This document shows, one piece after another, positions 23,815 to 31,921 of a stretch of 33,180 nt of DNA. Each line of letters opens with the position of its first letter. Position 1 is the stretch's first letter. The notes beneath the pieces were generated by a model. That model worked only from the letters and a program-made list of their open reading frames with translations, was not told the origin of the DNA and did no database searches. The stretch covers positions 1-33,180 of the forward strand of contig JAPKCH010000018.1 of NCBI GenBank assembly GCA_026421185.1, given 5' to 3'. Origin of the DNA: Dehalococcoidia bacterium (lineage in GTDB: Bacteria; Chloroflexota; Dehalococcoidia; Lucifugimonadales; Lucifugimonadaceae). Position numbers and translations under genes: made by a program.

Positions 23815-24723
23815 TTATTCGGCTTTCTTAACTGCGTGACCGCCGAAGCCATTGCGCATCGCTGCCAGCATTTTTCCGCCGAGTGGATTATCCTGTCTCG
23901 ACCTGAAACGCATCTGCAATGCTGCCGTAATAACCGGTGCTGGCACCGCTAGTTCTACCGAAGCATCTACCGTCCATCGACCCTCACCTGAATCGTCGAC
24001 GTAAGAACTGAGTTCGTCGAGTCGAGGGTCCTTGGCGAGTTCGTCCACTGTCAGGTCGAGAAGCCATGAGCGAATAACACTGCCCCGGGTCCAGTTTTCT
24101 GCTATAGATCCTAGATCAAGATTGAAATCTTTTTTAGCTGCGAGAAGCTCGAAACCTTCGGCGTATGCCTGCATAAGACCATACTCAATGCCGTTGTGAA
24201 TCATCTTCACATAGTGGCCTGATCCACTTGGTCCTACGTGGAGATTACCGTCGCTATCATCCGGTGCTAGAGTCTTGAAAATTGGACGGTTACGGTCGTA
24301 TGCGTCACGACTTCCACCGACAGTTAGGCAGTATCCGTTCACTTGCCCCCAAACACCGCCACTGGTGCCGGAATCCAAAAAGTCTATATTGCTTGATGCT
24401 GCGTGTTTACTACGTCGCTGCGACTCTTTGTAGTTAGAGTTTCCACCATCGATAAGGGTATCGCCTTCATCGAGTAGTTCAACAAGATCGTTGACTGTTT
24501 GTTCAGTAATGTCACCAGAGGGAACCATGACCCAAACGGTTCGAGGCGTTTCGAGCTGGCTCACAATATCGCTGAGCGAAGTGGCTGCAGATGCACCCTT
24601 GTCGGATAGTGAAGTAACGACCGAAGAATCTGGGTCGAATACAACTACCTCGTGACCATCGTTGAGGAGTCGCTCTGTCATGTTGCCGCCCATGCGACCG
24701 AGGCCAACCATCCCGAGTTTCAT
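23815..24723 (-). CDS. gnd: 6-phosphogluconate dehydrogenase, decarboxylating (short type)
   Basis: Oxidises and decarboxylates 6-phosphogluconate to ribulose 5-phosphate. At 302 residues it is the short, often NAD-dependent GndA type, not the 470-residue enzyme. The dinucleotide site is GLGRMGGNM (7-15). FDPDSS ends strand two with an acidic residue, consistent with NAD use. Active-site landmarks are IDGGNSNYKESQRR (91-104), LDSGTSGGVWG (116-126) and HYVKMIHNGIEYGLMQAYAE, with K173, N177 and E180. The ATG is preceded by GCGGAGA, a good ribosome site. It lies in an operon with rpiB, tal and pgi and converges with the FGGY kinase. Confidence 0.95.
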   Translation of the reverse strand: MKLGMVGLGRMGGNMTERLLNDGHEVVVFDPDSSVVTSLSDKGASAATSLSDIVSQLETPRTVWVMVPSGDITEQTVNDLVELLDEGDTLIDGGNSNYKESQRRSKHAASSNIDFLDSGTSGGVWGQVNGYCLTVGGSRDAYDRNRPIFKTLAPDDSDGNLHVGPSGSGHYVKMIHNGIEYGLMQAYAEGFELLAAKKDFNLDLGSIAENWTRGSVIRSWLLDLTVDELAKDPRLDELSSYVDDSGEGRWTVDASVELAVPAPVITAALQMRFRSRQDNPLGGKMLAAMRNGFGGHAVKKAE

Positions 24724-24771
24724 TCAATTTCTCCGCAACACTTGGATCGTACCAATAAGTTTGGCGGCCGA

Positions 24772-25527
24772 TCAGTTCTTATCTATCGATTCGATTCTGC
24801 GATTAACAGTTTCATTGAGTTTAGCTGGATCATGTACGACCCACATCGGATCGAGCCATGTAGATGACTCGATTGCTTGTCGAGAGAACGGTGTGCTTAC
24901 ACAAATCCACGATGCTCCCGATGCCATTGCAGCTTTCGTTCCGATCGGTGAATCTTCAACAATAACTACTTCTTCCGGCTCAACTCTAAGACGTTCCATT
25001 GCTAGCAAGTATATTTCAGGGTCAGGCTTTGGATTCGTGACTGAATCCCTGCCGACGATATCGTCTAGTAAGACTCGTACGCCTAATACATCGAGTACCC
25101 GATTGGCTTCGTCACTGAATGAGGATGTGGCGACGGATACAGTTCTGCCGAGTCGTTTTTGGTCTCGCAGAAGGTCGATATTGTGTTGGTAGACGTTTTC
25201 GAGGATACGTTGAGGAGCACCGTCAGTGTTCCGATATTCATCCATACGGATCTGGTGCAAGTGCTTCCAAAGTTCGCCATCGATAGGTTCAAGTAAATCT
25301 GAAAGATTGAACTCGTCGATCATTTTCCGGCTAGCCATCTCATCTGTCGAACCTACGATGCGCTCGTAGAGCTCAATGACTCGATGATCCGGCGTGTTTG
25401 CCCCGTTGAGATCACCGATTATCGTTGCGTAAGACTTGGCTTTAAGCTGTTCTGTTTCAACGAGCGTTCCGTCGAGATCGAAAATGAACGCGCTAATCTG
25501 GCTGGTAGATTCGATCTGATCTGACAT
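24772..25527 (-). CDS. HAD-superfamily phosphatase/phosphomutase (beta-PGM-like)
   Basis: A 251-residue haloacid dehalogenase-type enzyme. Motif I is FDLDGTLVETE with nucleophile D17 and acid D19. A helical cap (about 30-100) follows, then motif II around VSVATSSFSDEANRVLD, and motifs III/IV in NPKPDPEIYLLA and VVIVEDSPIGTKAAMASGA. The layout matches beta-phosphoglucomutase and sugar-phosphate phosphatases. The gene starts eight bases after the DUF2090-type gene and sits between pgi and gnd, where many bacteria have zwf. A hexose- or pentose-phosphate substrate is likely; choosing phosphatase or mutase by reading is unsafe. Confidence 0.87.
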   Translation of the reverse strand: MSDQIESTSQISAFIFDLDGTLVETEQLKAKSYATIIGDLNGANTPDHRVIELYERIVGSTDEMASRKMIDEFNLSDLLEPIDGELWKHLHQIRMDEYRNTDGAPQRILENVYQHNIDLLRDQKRLGRTVSVATSSFSDEANRVLDVLGVRVLLDDIVGRDSVTNPKPDPEIYLLAMERLRVEPEEVVIVEDSPIGTKAAMASGASWICVSTPFSRQAIESSTWLDPMWVVHDPAKLNETVNRRIESIDKN

Positions 25528-25535
25528 TCGGTGTT

Positions 25536-26438
25536 TTAGAGAACCTCGGACGTTTTACGGGACTTTTCGAAAATTGCGCTGATATCGCCGAGATAGGCAG
25601 CTACTGAGGCTACGGCTTCATCACGTTCGATTATGCCTTGGTTCAATCGCTGAAGAAGACCGAAATATACGCCTGTACCGACCAGCACACCCGATATTCC
25701 GAGGGTTCGGGCTGCGAGCCTTATGGTCCTCTTCTCTATCTGAGAAACCGTGTTGCCTATTTTTCCGGTGGATAGTTGGTCAGCGACTACTAGAAGTACT
25801 CTGTTGCCGCGATCATCAATGTTTGCTTGAACAGCAATTGCTTCAGTGATGGAAACATCGTCGGCTGGCTCGAAAGCCCATATCGAAGGATTTACCCCGG
25901 CATCCTGAAGTTGTTGCATTGCCATGAGTAAAACGATTCCTCTAGCAACGCCAAGACCGCCATAGGTTTCAATTTGAGATGCCGTTGGAACAGTATCTAA
26001 CTCGATCATCAGCGGAATCGACTCTTTGCTAGCCGTGTCGGAAACGATCTTCAATCGGTGTAGGAGTTCTTTACGCGCTTCTTTAGGTCCATCGGGATTC
26101 ATGTTTAATTGGACTGCTGTGTAATCGACATTGAGTCGGCTTAATGAGCGGACACCGCTTCCGGGTGATGAGGCTGTCGTCATCGACATAGCTTTGGCGC
26201 GTAATAGTACGGATTCACCTAAATCGCTGTCTGCCCAAAGAGCTAGGCTAGATTTAGCAATGCCGTGCTCTATGGATAACGTAATTCCGTCGAATACGAC
26301 TCGTTTTAGATCTGCCGCTCGTTCTCGCTCCGCAGCAGTTGGTTCGCTTGTGGAACCTAGAACCTCAGAACATATATCGACTCGGTCGTCGAGTGCGACG
26401 AAGTAATTGAGATTTGAAATGTCTGCCGAATTAGCCAT
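25536..26438 (-). CDS. DUF2090/IolC-like aldolase-fold protein
   Basis: A 300-residue protein resembling the DUF2090 domain found at the C-terminus of some IolC proteins, which act on 2-deoxy-5-keto-gluconate 6-phosphate as an aldolase. Points of resemblance are YFVALDDR near the start, ADLKRVVFDGITLSIEHG, VQLNMNPDGPKEARKELLHR, IPLMIELDTVPT, LQDAGVNPSIWAFEPADDVS and the final GVYFGLLQRLNQGIIERDEA. A TIM barrel with a class I (Lys Schiff base) mechanism is the family expectation, but I cannot locate the catalytic Lys with confidence. It lies between pgi and the HAD gene, a place often held by zwf or opcA. It is probably a sugar-phosphate lyase; similarity is moderate. Confidence 0.6.
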   Translation of the reverse strand: MANSADISNLNYFVALDDRVDICSEVLGSTSEPTAAERERAADLKRVVFDGITLSIEHGIAKSSLALWADSDLGESVLLRAKAMSMTTASSPGSGVRSLSRLNVDYTAVQLNMNPDGPKEARKELLHRLKIVSDTASKESIPLMIELDTVPTASQIETYGGLGVARGIVLLMAMQQLQDAGVNPSIWAFEPADDVSITEAIAVQANIDDRGNRVLLVVADQLSTGKIGNTVSQIEKRTIRLAARTLGISGVLVGTGVYFGLLQRLNQGIIERDEAVASVAAYLGDISAIFEKSRKTSEVL

Positions 26439-26459
26439 GTGAAGGTCTCCGTATTACTT

Positions 26460-28070
26460 TTAGGGCCGTTCTGTTCGAATTATTTTGTCTGTGACGGTCA
26501 TTATTTCTTCGACCAAGTCTCCGCTGAGTCTGACCGGTAAAACTGTTTGACCGACTCCCGCCATCACCATAAAATCACCCTCTGCTTGAGCTTCTGTCAG
26601 TTGCCCGAACGTGTAAGACTCACCTGGCACGACAAGATCATCGTATTCCCCTGATATGAATCCCAACACAATTGCGTTCTGTGGGCCGCCTTTGTATAAC
26701 TGCCCGGTTGAATGCAGATAGCGGGGACCATATCCAAACGTTGTCGCCATCCCCGTTTTTTCTGAGATTGCTTTTCTGAGATTTGAAAATGCTGTTGTTA
26801 GTTCGGGAGTTTCTGGGAGAAATGCTGTGATGGCTACGTAATTTGGCGACTCGTTGCCTAGTACCGTCGATAGCGCATCTGAAACGGGAAAATCATTTAT
26901 GTTCGAAGTTGGATTGGACAGTAACTCGCGAGATTTTATTTTCGCCGATTCTACGTCAGGTTGATCGAACGGATAAATATCCATCAGTGACGAAGCGGCT
27001 GCAGTGGCGAACTGCCATCTAAAGAATTCTCCAGCAATATCGTGCTTGTCCGAACTGGAAGTTTCCAGTAGCAGTACAGAATGACCCGCTTTAGATAGTT
27101 CGTTAGCAAAAGAATCTACCGTTGACTCTCCATCAGGATTGAACACGACGAACTGACGGTCATTCCTATACTGATGAATTTTCAGATTTGGCTCGCCTGT
27201 GACCGGGATAAGCCCTTTGCCATTTTTACCAGTTGATTCTGCCAGCAATTGATCTACCCACATACCGAACGTTGAGTAGCTTTGCCCAGTTAGGAGTGTG
27301 ACTTTATTACGCCCGGCTAATGCGTTGCTAGCTAGAAACGCACCAAGTCTCAAACCGGGATTACCGTCCGAATCGTAGCCACACATTGTCGCCATTCGTG
27401 TGGCAGATTCAGCAAGTTGTCGAATATTTATTCCAGTAGCTGCAGCTGGCATCATCCCAAAAGCACTGAGCGCTGAGAATCGCCCGCCGACATCTTCTGG
27501 AGTCGAAACCCAAGTGCCAAATTCTCCGGCTCTAGCTCGATCTGCAAGTGGAGTGCCAGGATCGGTCAACGCTACGAATCTTCGTCGATCCATTTCCGTA
27601 TTCGGGTCATTCGCCATCGCCGAGCGAAAGTGCGCTTCAAGGCTTAGTGACTCGACTGTCGTGCCTGATTTACTGGATACAAAGAAGAGCGTCTTACTTA
27701 GATTGAATTGGCCGGTCAAATTTGCGATAGTCACCGGGTTGACGGTGTCTATTGCGTGAAGACGAATGTTGGATTCGCCAAATAGACTGCTCAATGTGAG
27801 CGGAGTCATACTGCTTCCGCCCATGCCTAGCACTACGACATCGGTGAAACCGTCGGAGACAAGCTGCGAATTGAGATATGTAAACTGTTTGCCAAGCATC
27901 GAGAGGCGCATTGGTAGGTCGAGCCAGCCGAGAGTTTTATCGGCTGGATCACCACCGAAGGAAGGCTCGGGCCAGAGAGATGCGTCTCTTTGCCACAGCC
28001 GCGACGCTAACGAATCTGACACCAGAAGTTGCAGTGCTTCAGCTACCGCGTCGTTCTGGTTGGTTTCCAT
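26460..28070 (-). CDS. pgi: Glucose-6-phosphate isomerase
   Basis: Interconverts glucose 6-phosphate and fructose 6-phosphate. The 536-residue protein is of the kind seen as the second half of transaldolase/isomerase fusions, here a separate gene 24 bases after tal. It contains VVVLGMGGSSMTP (78-90), the phosphate-binding VSSKSGTTVES (131-141), EDVGGRFSALSAFGMMPAAA and KIHQYRNDRQFVVF. Residues after about 400 form a long C-terminal part with GYGPRYLHSTGQLYKGGPQN. Cytoplasmic. It is part of the rpiB-tal-pgi operon and returns fructose 6-phosphate from the pentose phosphate cycle to glucose 6-phosphate or glycolysis. Confidence 0.94.
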   Translation of the reverse strand: METNQNDAVAEALQLLVSDSLASRLWQRDASLWPEPSFGGDPADKTLGWLDLPMRLSMLGKQFTYLNSQLVSDGFTDVVVLGMGGSSMTPLTLSSLFGESNIRLHAIDTVNPVTIANLTGQFNLSKTLFFVSSKSGTTVESLSLEAHFRSAMANDPNTEMDRRRFVALTDPGTPLADRARAGEFGTWVSTPEDVGGRFSALSAFGMMPAAATGINIRQLAESATRMATMCGYDSDGNPGLRLGAFLASNALAGRNKVTLLTGQSYSTFGMWVDQLLAESTGKNGKGLIPVTGEPNLKIHQYRNDRQFVVFNPDGESTVDSFANELSKAGHSVLLLETSSSDKHDIAGEFFRWQFATAAASSLMDIYPFDQPDVESAKIKSRELLSNPTSNINDFPVSDALSTVLGNESPNYVAITAFLPETPELTTAFSNLRKAISEKTGMATTFGYGPRYLHSTGQLYKGGPQNAIVLGFISGEYDDLVVPGESYTFGQLTEAQAEGDFMVMAGVGQTVLPVRLSGDLVEEIMTVTDKIIRTERP

Positions 28071-28094
28071 AGATTCGTTTCTCAGACGTAATGA

Positions 28095-29195
28095 CTAGCT
28101 AAGTTTTTTCAGTTTTTCTTCAATGCGCCCAAGCAAGGATTCGTAAGAATCTGCGAACGCAGCAACACCTTCTGCGAGGAGATCGTCGGTTATCGAATCT
28201 AGAGACACACCGGTATCTGCCAATGCTTTTACCTGTGCCTGAGCTTCTGCCAGTCCGTTAGTCAGGTCGGAACCAGGATTGCCGTGATCCTTGTAAGCGG
28301 CGAGTGTTGCTTCTGGGATAGTGTCGACAGTGTCTGGTCCCATTAGGCCATCGACGTACATTGTGTCTGAGTAATTTGGGTTCTTCACACCAGTCGAAGC
28401 CCATAATGGACGCTGAACTTGCGCTCCGGTTGAGTGAAGCGGGAAGAAGTTGCCTCCGCCGCCAAGTTTGCGATCGAACATTTCGGCAAACGCAGCGTAT
28501 GCAACCTTAGCGTTGGCTATTCCGATCTTGCCCTTCAGTTCGTGGCCGTCCGGCAAAGCGTTATCGACTGATGTATCGACTCGGCTCACAAAGAAAGATG
28601 CCACGGAGGCGATAGTCGCTGTCATTCCACGACCAGTCTTGGCAAAGTCGCTCAAGCCTTCAATGTAGGCGTTGGCTGCTGCTTTGTAAGCATCGAGTGA
28701 AAATAAGAGTGTGACGTTGACATTAATGCCTTCAGAAATAAGAGTTTTGATTGCTGGAACTCCAGCTGGTGTGCCGGGTACTTTGATCATCACGTTCGGA
28801 CGATCGATTGCTTCCCAAAGTCGGCGTGCTTCCGTAACCGTACCTTCAGTATCGTTCGCCAATATTGGGGATACTTCGATGCTGACATAGCCGTCTTTGC
28901 GGCTGGCGTCGTTATATACAGGACGAAGAACGTCCGCTGCATCTCGAATGTCATCAACAGCGAGTCGCTCGAATATGGTCTGGCGATCTGCGCCGTCTTT
29001 TGCATATTCCTTGAGAGCTGCGTCGTATGTGTCGCTTTCTGCGATCGCCTTGTCGAAGATCGACGGGTTCGAAGTCACACCTGTCACACCTGAATCTACG
29101 AACTTTTGTAATTCGCCCGAGCGGAGCATATCTCGACTAATTGAATCCAGCCAAATCGACTGTCCGTTTTCGAGCGCCTTTTGAATGTTGTTCAT
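28095..29195 (-). CDS. tal: Transaldolase
   Basis: Transfers a dihydroxyacetone unit between sedoheptulose 7-phosphate and glyceraldehyde 3-phosphate. The 366 residues match the longer transaldolases of Actinobacteria and Chloroflexota. The first signature is GVTGVTSNPSIFDKA (36-50). The Schiff-base Lys is K138 in NVMIKVPGTPAGVPAIKTLI, and NVTLLFSLDAY follows. The ATG lies 46 bases after rpiB in the same operon. No transketolase gene is in the window. Confidence 0.96.
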   Translation of the reverse strand: MNNIQKALENGQSIWLDSISRDMLRSGELQKFVDSGVTGVTSNPSIFDKAIAESDTYDAALKEYAKDGADRQTIFERLAVDDIRDAADVLRPVYNDASRKDGYVSIEVSPILANDTEGTVTEARRLWEAIDRPNVMIKVPGTPAGVPAIKTLISEGINVNVTLLFSLDAYKAAANAYIEGLSDFAKTGRGMTATIASVASFFVSRVDTSVDNALPDGHELKGKIGIANAKVAYAAFAEMFDRKLGGGGNFFPLHSTGAQVQRPLWASTGVKNPNYSDTMYVDGLMGPDTVDTIPEATLAAYKDHGNPGSDLTNGLAEAQAQVKALADTGVSLDSITDDLLAEGVAAFADSYESLLGRIEEKLKKLS

Positions 29196-29241
29196 AAAAG
29201 TTCTGTTAATACCGAGTATCGTCGAGAGTGTGGAAGGTAAG

Positions 29242-29706
29242 TTAGCTTTTTGAGATCTGATCGTTTTCGATGGCGGAGACTTTGTTGAGTCTGCGCTGGA
29301 AACGAGGTTCGTTTGCTTCTAGATTGGCAGCCATGAATGACTTCACAAGATCTTCAGCTAGAGCAACACCAACGACACGAGCCCCCAAACATAGAACGTT
29401 CATATCGTCGTGTCGGACTCCCTGTCCGGCTGAATATGTGTCGTGGCAAAGTCCAGCGCGAACACCGTGGTACTTATTTGCAGCGATTGCGGCTCCGACA
29501 CCACTTCCACAGATAACAATTCCACGTTCGACATCACGAGATTGAACGGCAGCCGCAACCGGAGCTGCGAAATCAGGGAAGTCATCCTCGGCGTCGTACT
29601 CGTGTGCGCCTTTATCTAGGACTTCATGACCGAGCGACTTGAGTACTTTAGTCAAGTCAGATTTGAGGTCGTAGCCGCCGTGGTCGGCTCCAATTGCCAC
29701 TTTCAT
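29242..29706 (-). CDS. rpiB: Ribose-5-phosphate isomerase B (RpiB/LacAB family)
   Basis: Interconverts ribose 5-phosphate and ribulose 5-phosphate. The 154 residues begin MKVAIGADHGGYDLKSDL, the usual RpiB start. Catalytic C66 is in VICGSGVGAAIAANK and H99 is in GVRHDDMNVLCLGARV. It is the first gene of the minus-strand pentose phosphate operon. Related family members act on allose or galactose phosphates, but the operon context supports the pentose function. Confidence 0.95.
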   Translation of the reverse strand: MKVAIGADHGGYDLKSDLTKVLKSLGHEVLDKGAHEYDAEDDFPDFAAPVAAAVQSRDVERGIVICGSGVGAAIAANKYHGVRAGLCHDTYSAGQGVRHDDMNVLCLGARVVGVALAEDLVKSFMAANLEANEPRFQRRLNKVSAIENDQISKS

Positions 29707-29759
29707 TTCATTCCAGCCTGTTCAGGGATTTCAGATTCACTAATTAACTAATTCAAAAC

Positions 29760-29804
29760 ATTCTCGGTCTAACCCAGCGGGATTACCACTGAACCGCCGA
29801 GAAT
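29760..29804. promoter_or_regulatory. Inverted repeat upstream of the rpiB operon
   Basis: ATTCTCGG (29760-29767) and CCGAGAAT (29797-29804) are perfect eight-base inverted arms 29 bases apart, between the stop of the upstream lactonase gene and the rpiB start. There is no T tract, so a regulator binding site before the pentose phosphate operon is as likely as a terminator. Confidence 0.4.
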
Positions 29805-29841
29805 ATCTGGTTAGTTTGTATGCTCGCGCGTTATAAGGCGA

Positions 29842-30801
29842 TTACCAGTAACGGTGTGCGCCGGCAATTTTTACTCGGACCGAATAGAGCGAAGTGTCGC
29901 CACAGATGTAGATTCGCTTGCCGTCTTTATCACCAAAGACCAAGTTCGCCGTAGCTTGCTCGGGAATCAGAATGGTTCCGAGAAGTATTCCATCTGAGGA
30001 GTAACACTGAACACCATCACGAGCGCTGGTCCAGATATTGCCTTGCTCGTCGACCCGGAAGCCGTCGGATGCACCAGGTCGTACTTCAGCGAATAAACGG
30101 CGGTTCGATAGAGTTTTACCGTCATCTGCCACATCAAAGACAGTGATGTCACGAGGAGCACCTGTGTCGGCGAGGTAGAACAGTTTTTCGTCTGGTGAAA
30201 ACGCTAGGCCATTAGGGCGATCACTGATTTTATCGACCACTGAAAGTTCATTTGATTGGGGATCGAATCGGTAAGTGAAGTTTCCGTCGAGTTCAGAGTC
30301 ACGTTGGTTACCTTCTCGGTCTGAAAGAATTCCGTAAGGAGGATCTGTGAACCAAACCGTGCCGTCTGATTTCACAACTAAGTCGTTCGGAGAATTCAGG
30401 CGCTTGCCTTCGAGATTGTCTACAAGAGTATTTATTGTGCCATTAGCTTCAGTACGAGAGATACGGTTCGTTGCATGCTCGCACGAGACCAGTCGTCCCT
30501 GTTGATCACGGAAGTGACCGTTCGTGTTGTTGCATGGCTCACGGAAAACAGTTGTGTCGCCCGAACCTGCGCTGAATTTTAGTATTCGATTGTTTGGGAT
30601 GTCAGACCACAGCACATAGTCGCCTTCTGGGAAGTAGACCGGACCTTCTGCCCATTCACAGCCGGTGAAGTGCTTCGAGATTTCAGCGTCGACGTCGATA
30701 AGATCAAGGAATCTATCGTCGATGACTTTGATGCCCTGTAAAAGTTCTTCAGAGGGAGTCTCTGAGCGGTGATTGGCGAAAGTTTTGTTTTCAGCGGTCA
30801 T
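29842..30801 (-). CDS. SMP-30/gluconolactonase family protein
   Basis: A 319-residue beta-propeller lactonase. An N-terminal extension of about 45 residues precedes GCEWAEGPVYFPEGDYVLWS with the metal ligand E52. LNSPNDLVVKSDGTVWFTDP is the classic gluconolactonase segment, and RPNGLAFSPDEK and ASDGFRVDEQGN supply the Asn and Asp ligands. It has no signal peptide. It begins 34 bases after the end of a paralogue with the same layout, so the pair is a tandem duplication that has diverged. It precedes the rpiB-tal-pgi operon in the same direction, consistent with feeding aldonate to it. Confidence 0.9.
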   Translation of the reverse strand: MTAENKTFANHRSETPSEELLQGIKVIDDRFLDLIDVDAEISKHFTGCEWAEGPVYFPEGDYVLWSDIPNNRILKFSAGSGDTTVFREPCNNTNGHFRDQQGRLVSCEHATNRISRTEANGTINTLVDNLEGKRLNSPNDLVVKSDGTVWFTDPPYGILSDREGNQRDSELDGNFTYRFDPQSNELSVVDKISDRPNGLAFSPDEKLFYLADTGAPRDITVFDVADDGKTLSNRRLFAEVRPGASDGFRVDEQGNIWTSARDGVQCYSSDGILLGTILIPEQATANLVFGDKDGKRIYICGDTSLYSVRVKIAGAHRYW

Positions 30802-30835
30802 GTGTCAATTAGATCCGTCGGTTGTATAGATATTG

Positions 30836-31750
30836 CTAGTTGGAAGGTCGAGAAGCACCGGCTGTATTCAGCTCGATGCTCCAGATTGAACTTGTAGCTC
30901 CGATGAAGAGCGTTTGATTGTCGGACATGCCGAACGATAGGTTAGCTGCGACTTCGGGAGTGTGGATTTTACCCAGCAAATCGCGCTGTGGGTTGAACAC
31001 TTGAACGCCATCTCCGGTAGCTACCCATATGTTTCCGTTTACGTCCGCACGAAATCCGTCAGGTACATATGGTTCGACATCTGCGAATAATCGAGGCTTT
31101 TCAATTTTGTCGCCACTCACGTCGAACGCCATAAGATTATGCGGACGGAACTCGCCGTGAGTGCGACCGGTATCACCAACGTACAGAACAGATTCATCTG
31201 GCGAGAAGGAAATGCCGTTGGGTTTGTCGAAATCCTCGCTGACCATCGTAATATCGAGAGTATCGCCTTCAACTCGGAACACGCGATTACGGTCTTGCTC
31301 AGGCTTCTCGCCATGACCGATTTCAGGGTGGATAAAACCATAGTCGGGATCAGTGAACCAAATCGATCCATCTGATTTCACTACCACATCGTTCGGTGAA
31401 GTCAGCCTGCCGCCATTGTATGAATCGGCGATGGTCGTAATGCTGCCGTCGAGTTCTTCTCGAACTACCGATCGTCCACGTGTGAGGCAGGAAATAATCC
31501 GACTGTCGCGATCTACTGTGTTGCCATTGGCGCAATCTGATGGCTCCCTGTAGATTCCTAAGCCTTCAGATTCACTCCAGCTAACGATTCGATTATTAGG
31601 TATGTCGCTAACAATCACCTTGTCTAATCGTGGCACCCAGCAAACGCCCTCTGCGAACGCCAGACCATCGGCACGTTGAATTAGCTTCGGATTATTTCCA
31701 AGAATAATTTGAAATTCATCATCGAATATTTCGAACTGAGCACCCGTCAT
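30836..31750 (-). CDS. SMP-30/gluconolactonase family protein (tandem paralogue)
   Basis: A 304-residue lactonase of the same type as its neighbour. E34 lies in FAEGVCWVPR, where the usual Gly-Pro is Gly-Val. TSPNDVVVKSDGSIWFTDPD, KPNGISFSPDES and VPDGFRADVNGN carry the other ligands. It has no signal peptide. The ATG at 31748-31750 has AGGAG ten bases upstream. It is the first gene of the minus-strand lactonase pair; a 171-base divergent region separates it from the ceramidase-like gene. The substrate may differ from that of its partner. Confidence 0.88.
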   Translation of the reverse strand: MTGAQFEIFDDEFQIILGNNPKLIQRADGLAFAEGVCWVPRLDKVIVSDIPNNRIVSWSESEGLGIYREPSDCANGNTVDRDSRIISCLTRGRSVVREELDGSITTIADSYNGGRLTSPNDVVVKSDGSIWFTDPDYGFIHPEIGHGEKPEQDRNRVFRVEGDTLDITMVSEDFDKPNGISFSPDESVLYVGDTGRTHGEFRPHNLMAFDVSGDKIEKPRLFADVEPYVPDGFRADVNGNIWVATGDGVQVFNPQRDLLGKIHTPEVAANLSFGMSDNQTLFIGATSSIWSIELNTAGASRPSN

Positions 31751-31921
31751 GCTTGTGTAGCTCCTTGAGGTCTATTGATATGGGTAGTAATGACGGCGAG
31801 CGTATCACTAGAGTTTGAGATTGACACTCGTATTTCGGCATCTAACCGCTAATATCAATGTCTGATACTTCTCAACGATCTTTTGGTCGCCTATTGAAGA
31901 TAGCTAGAGACGGGGATTTGA

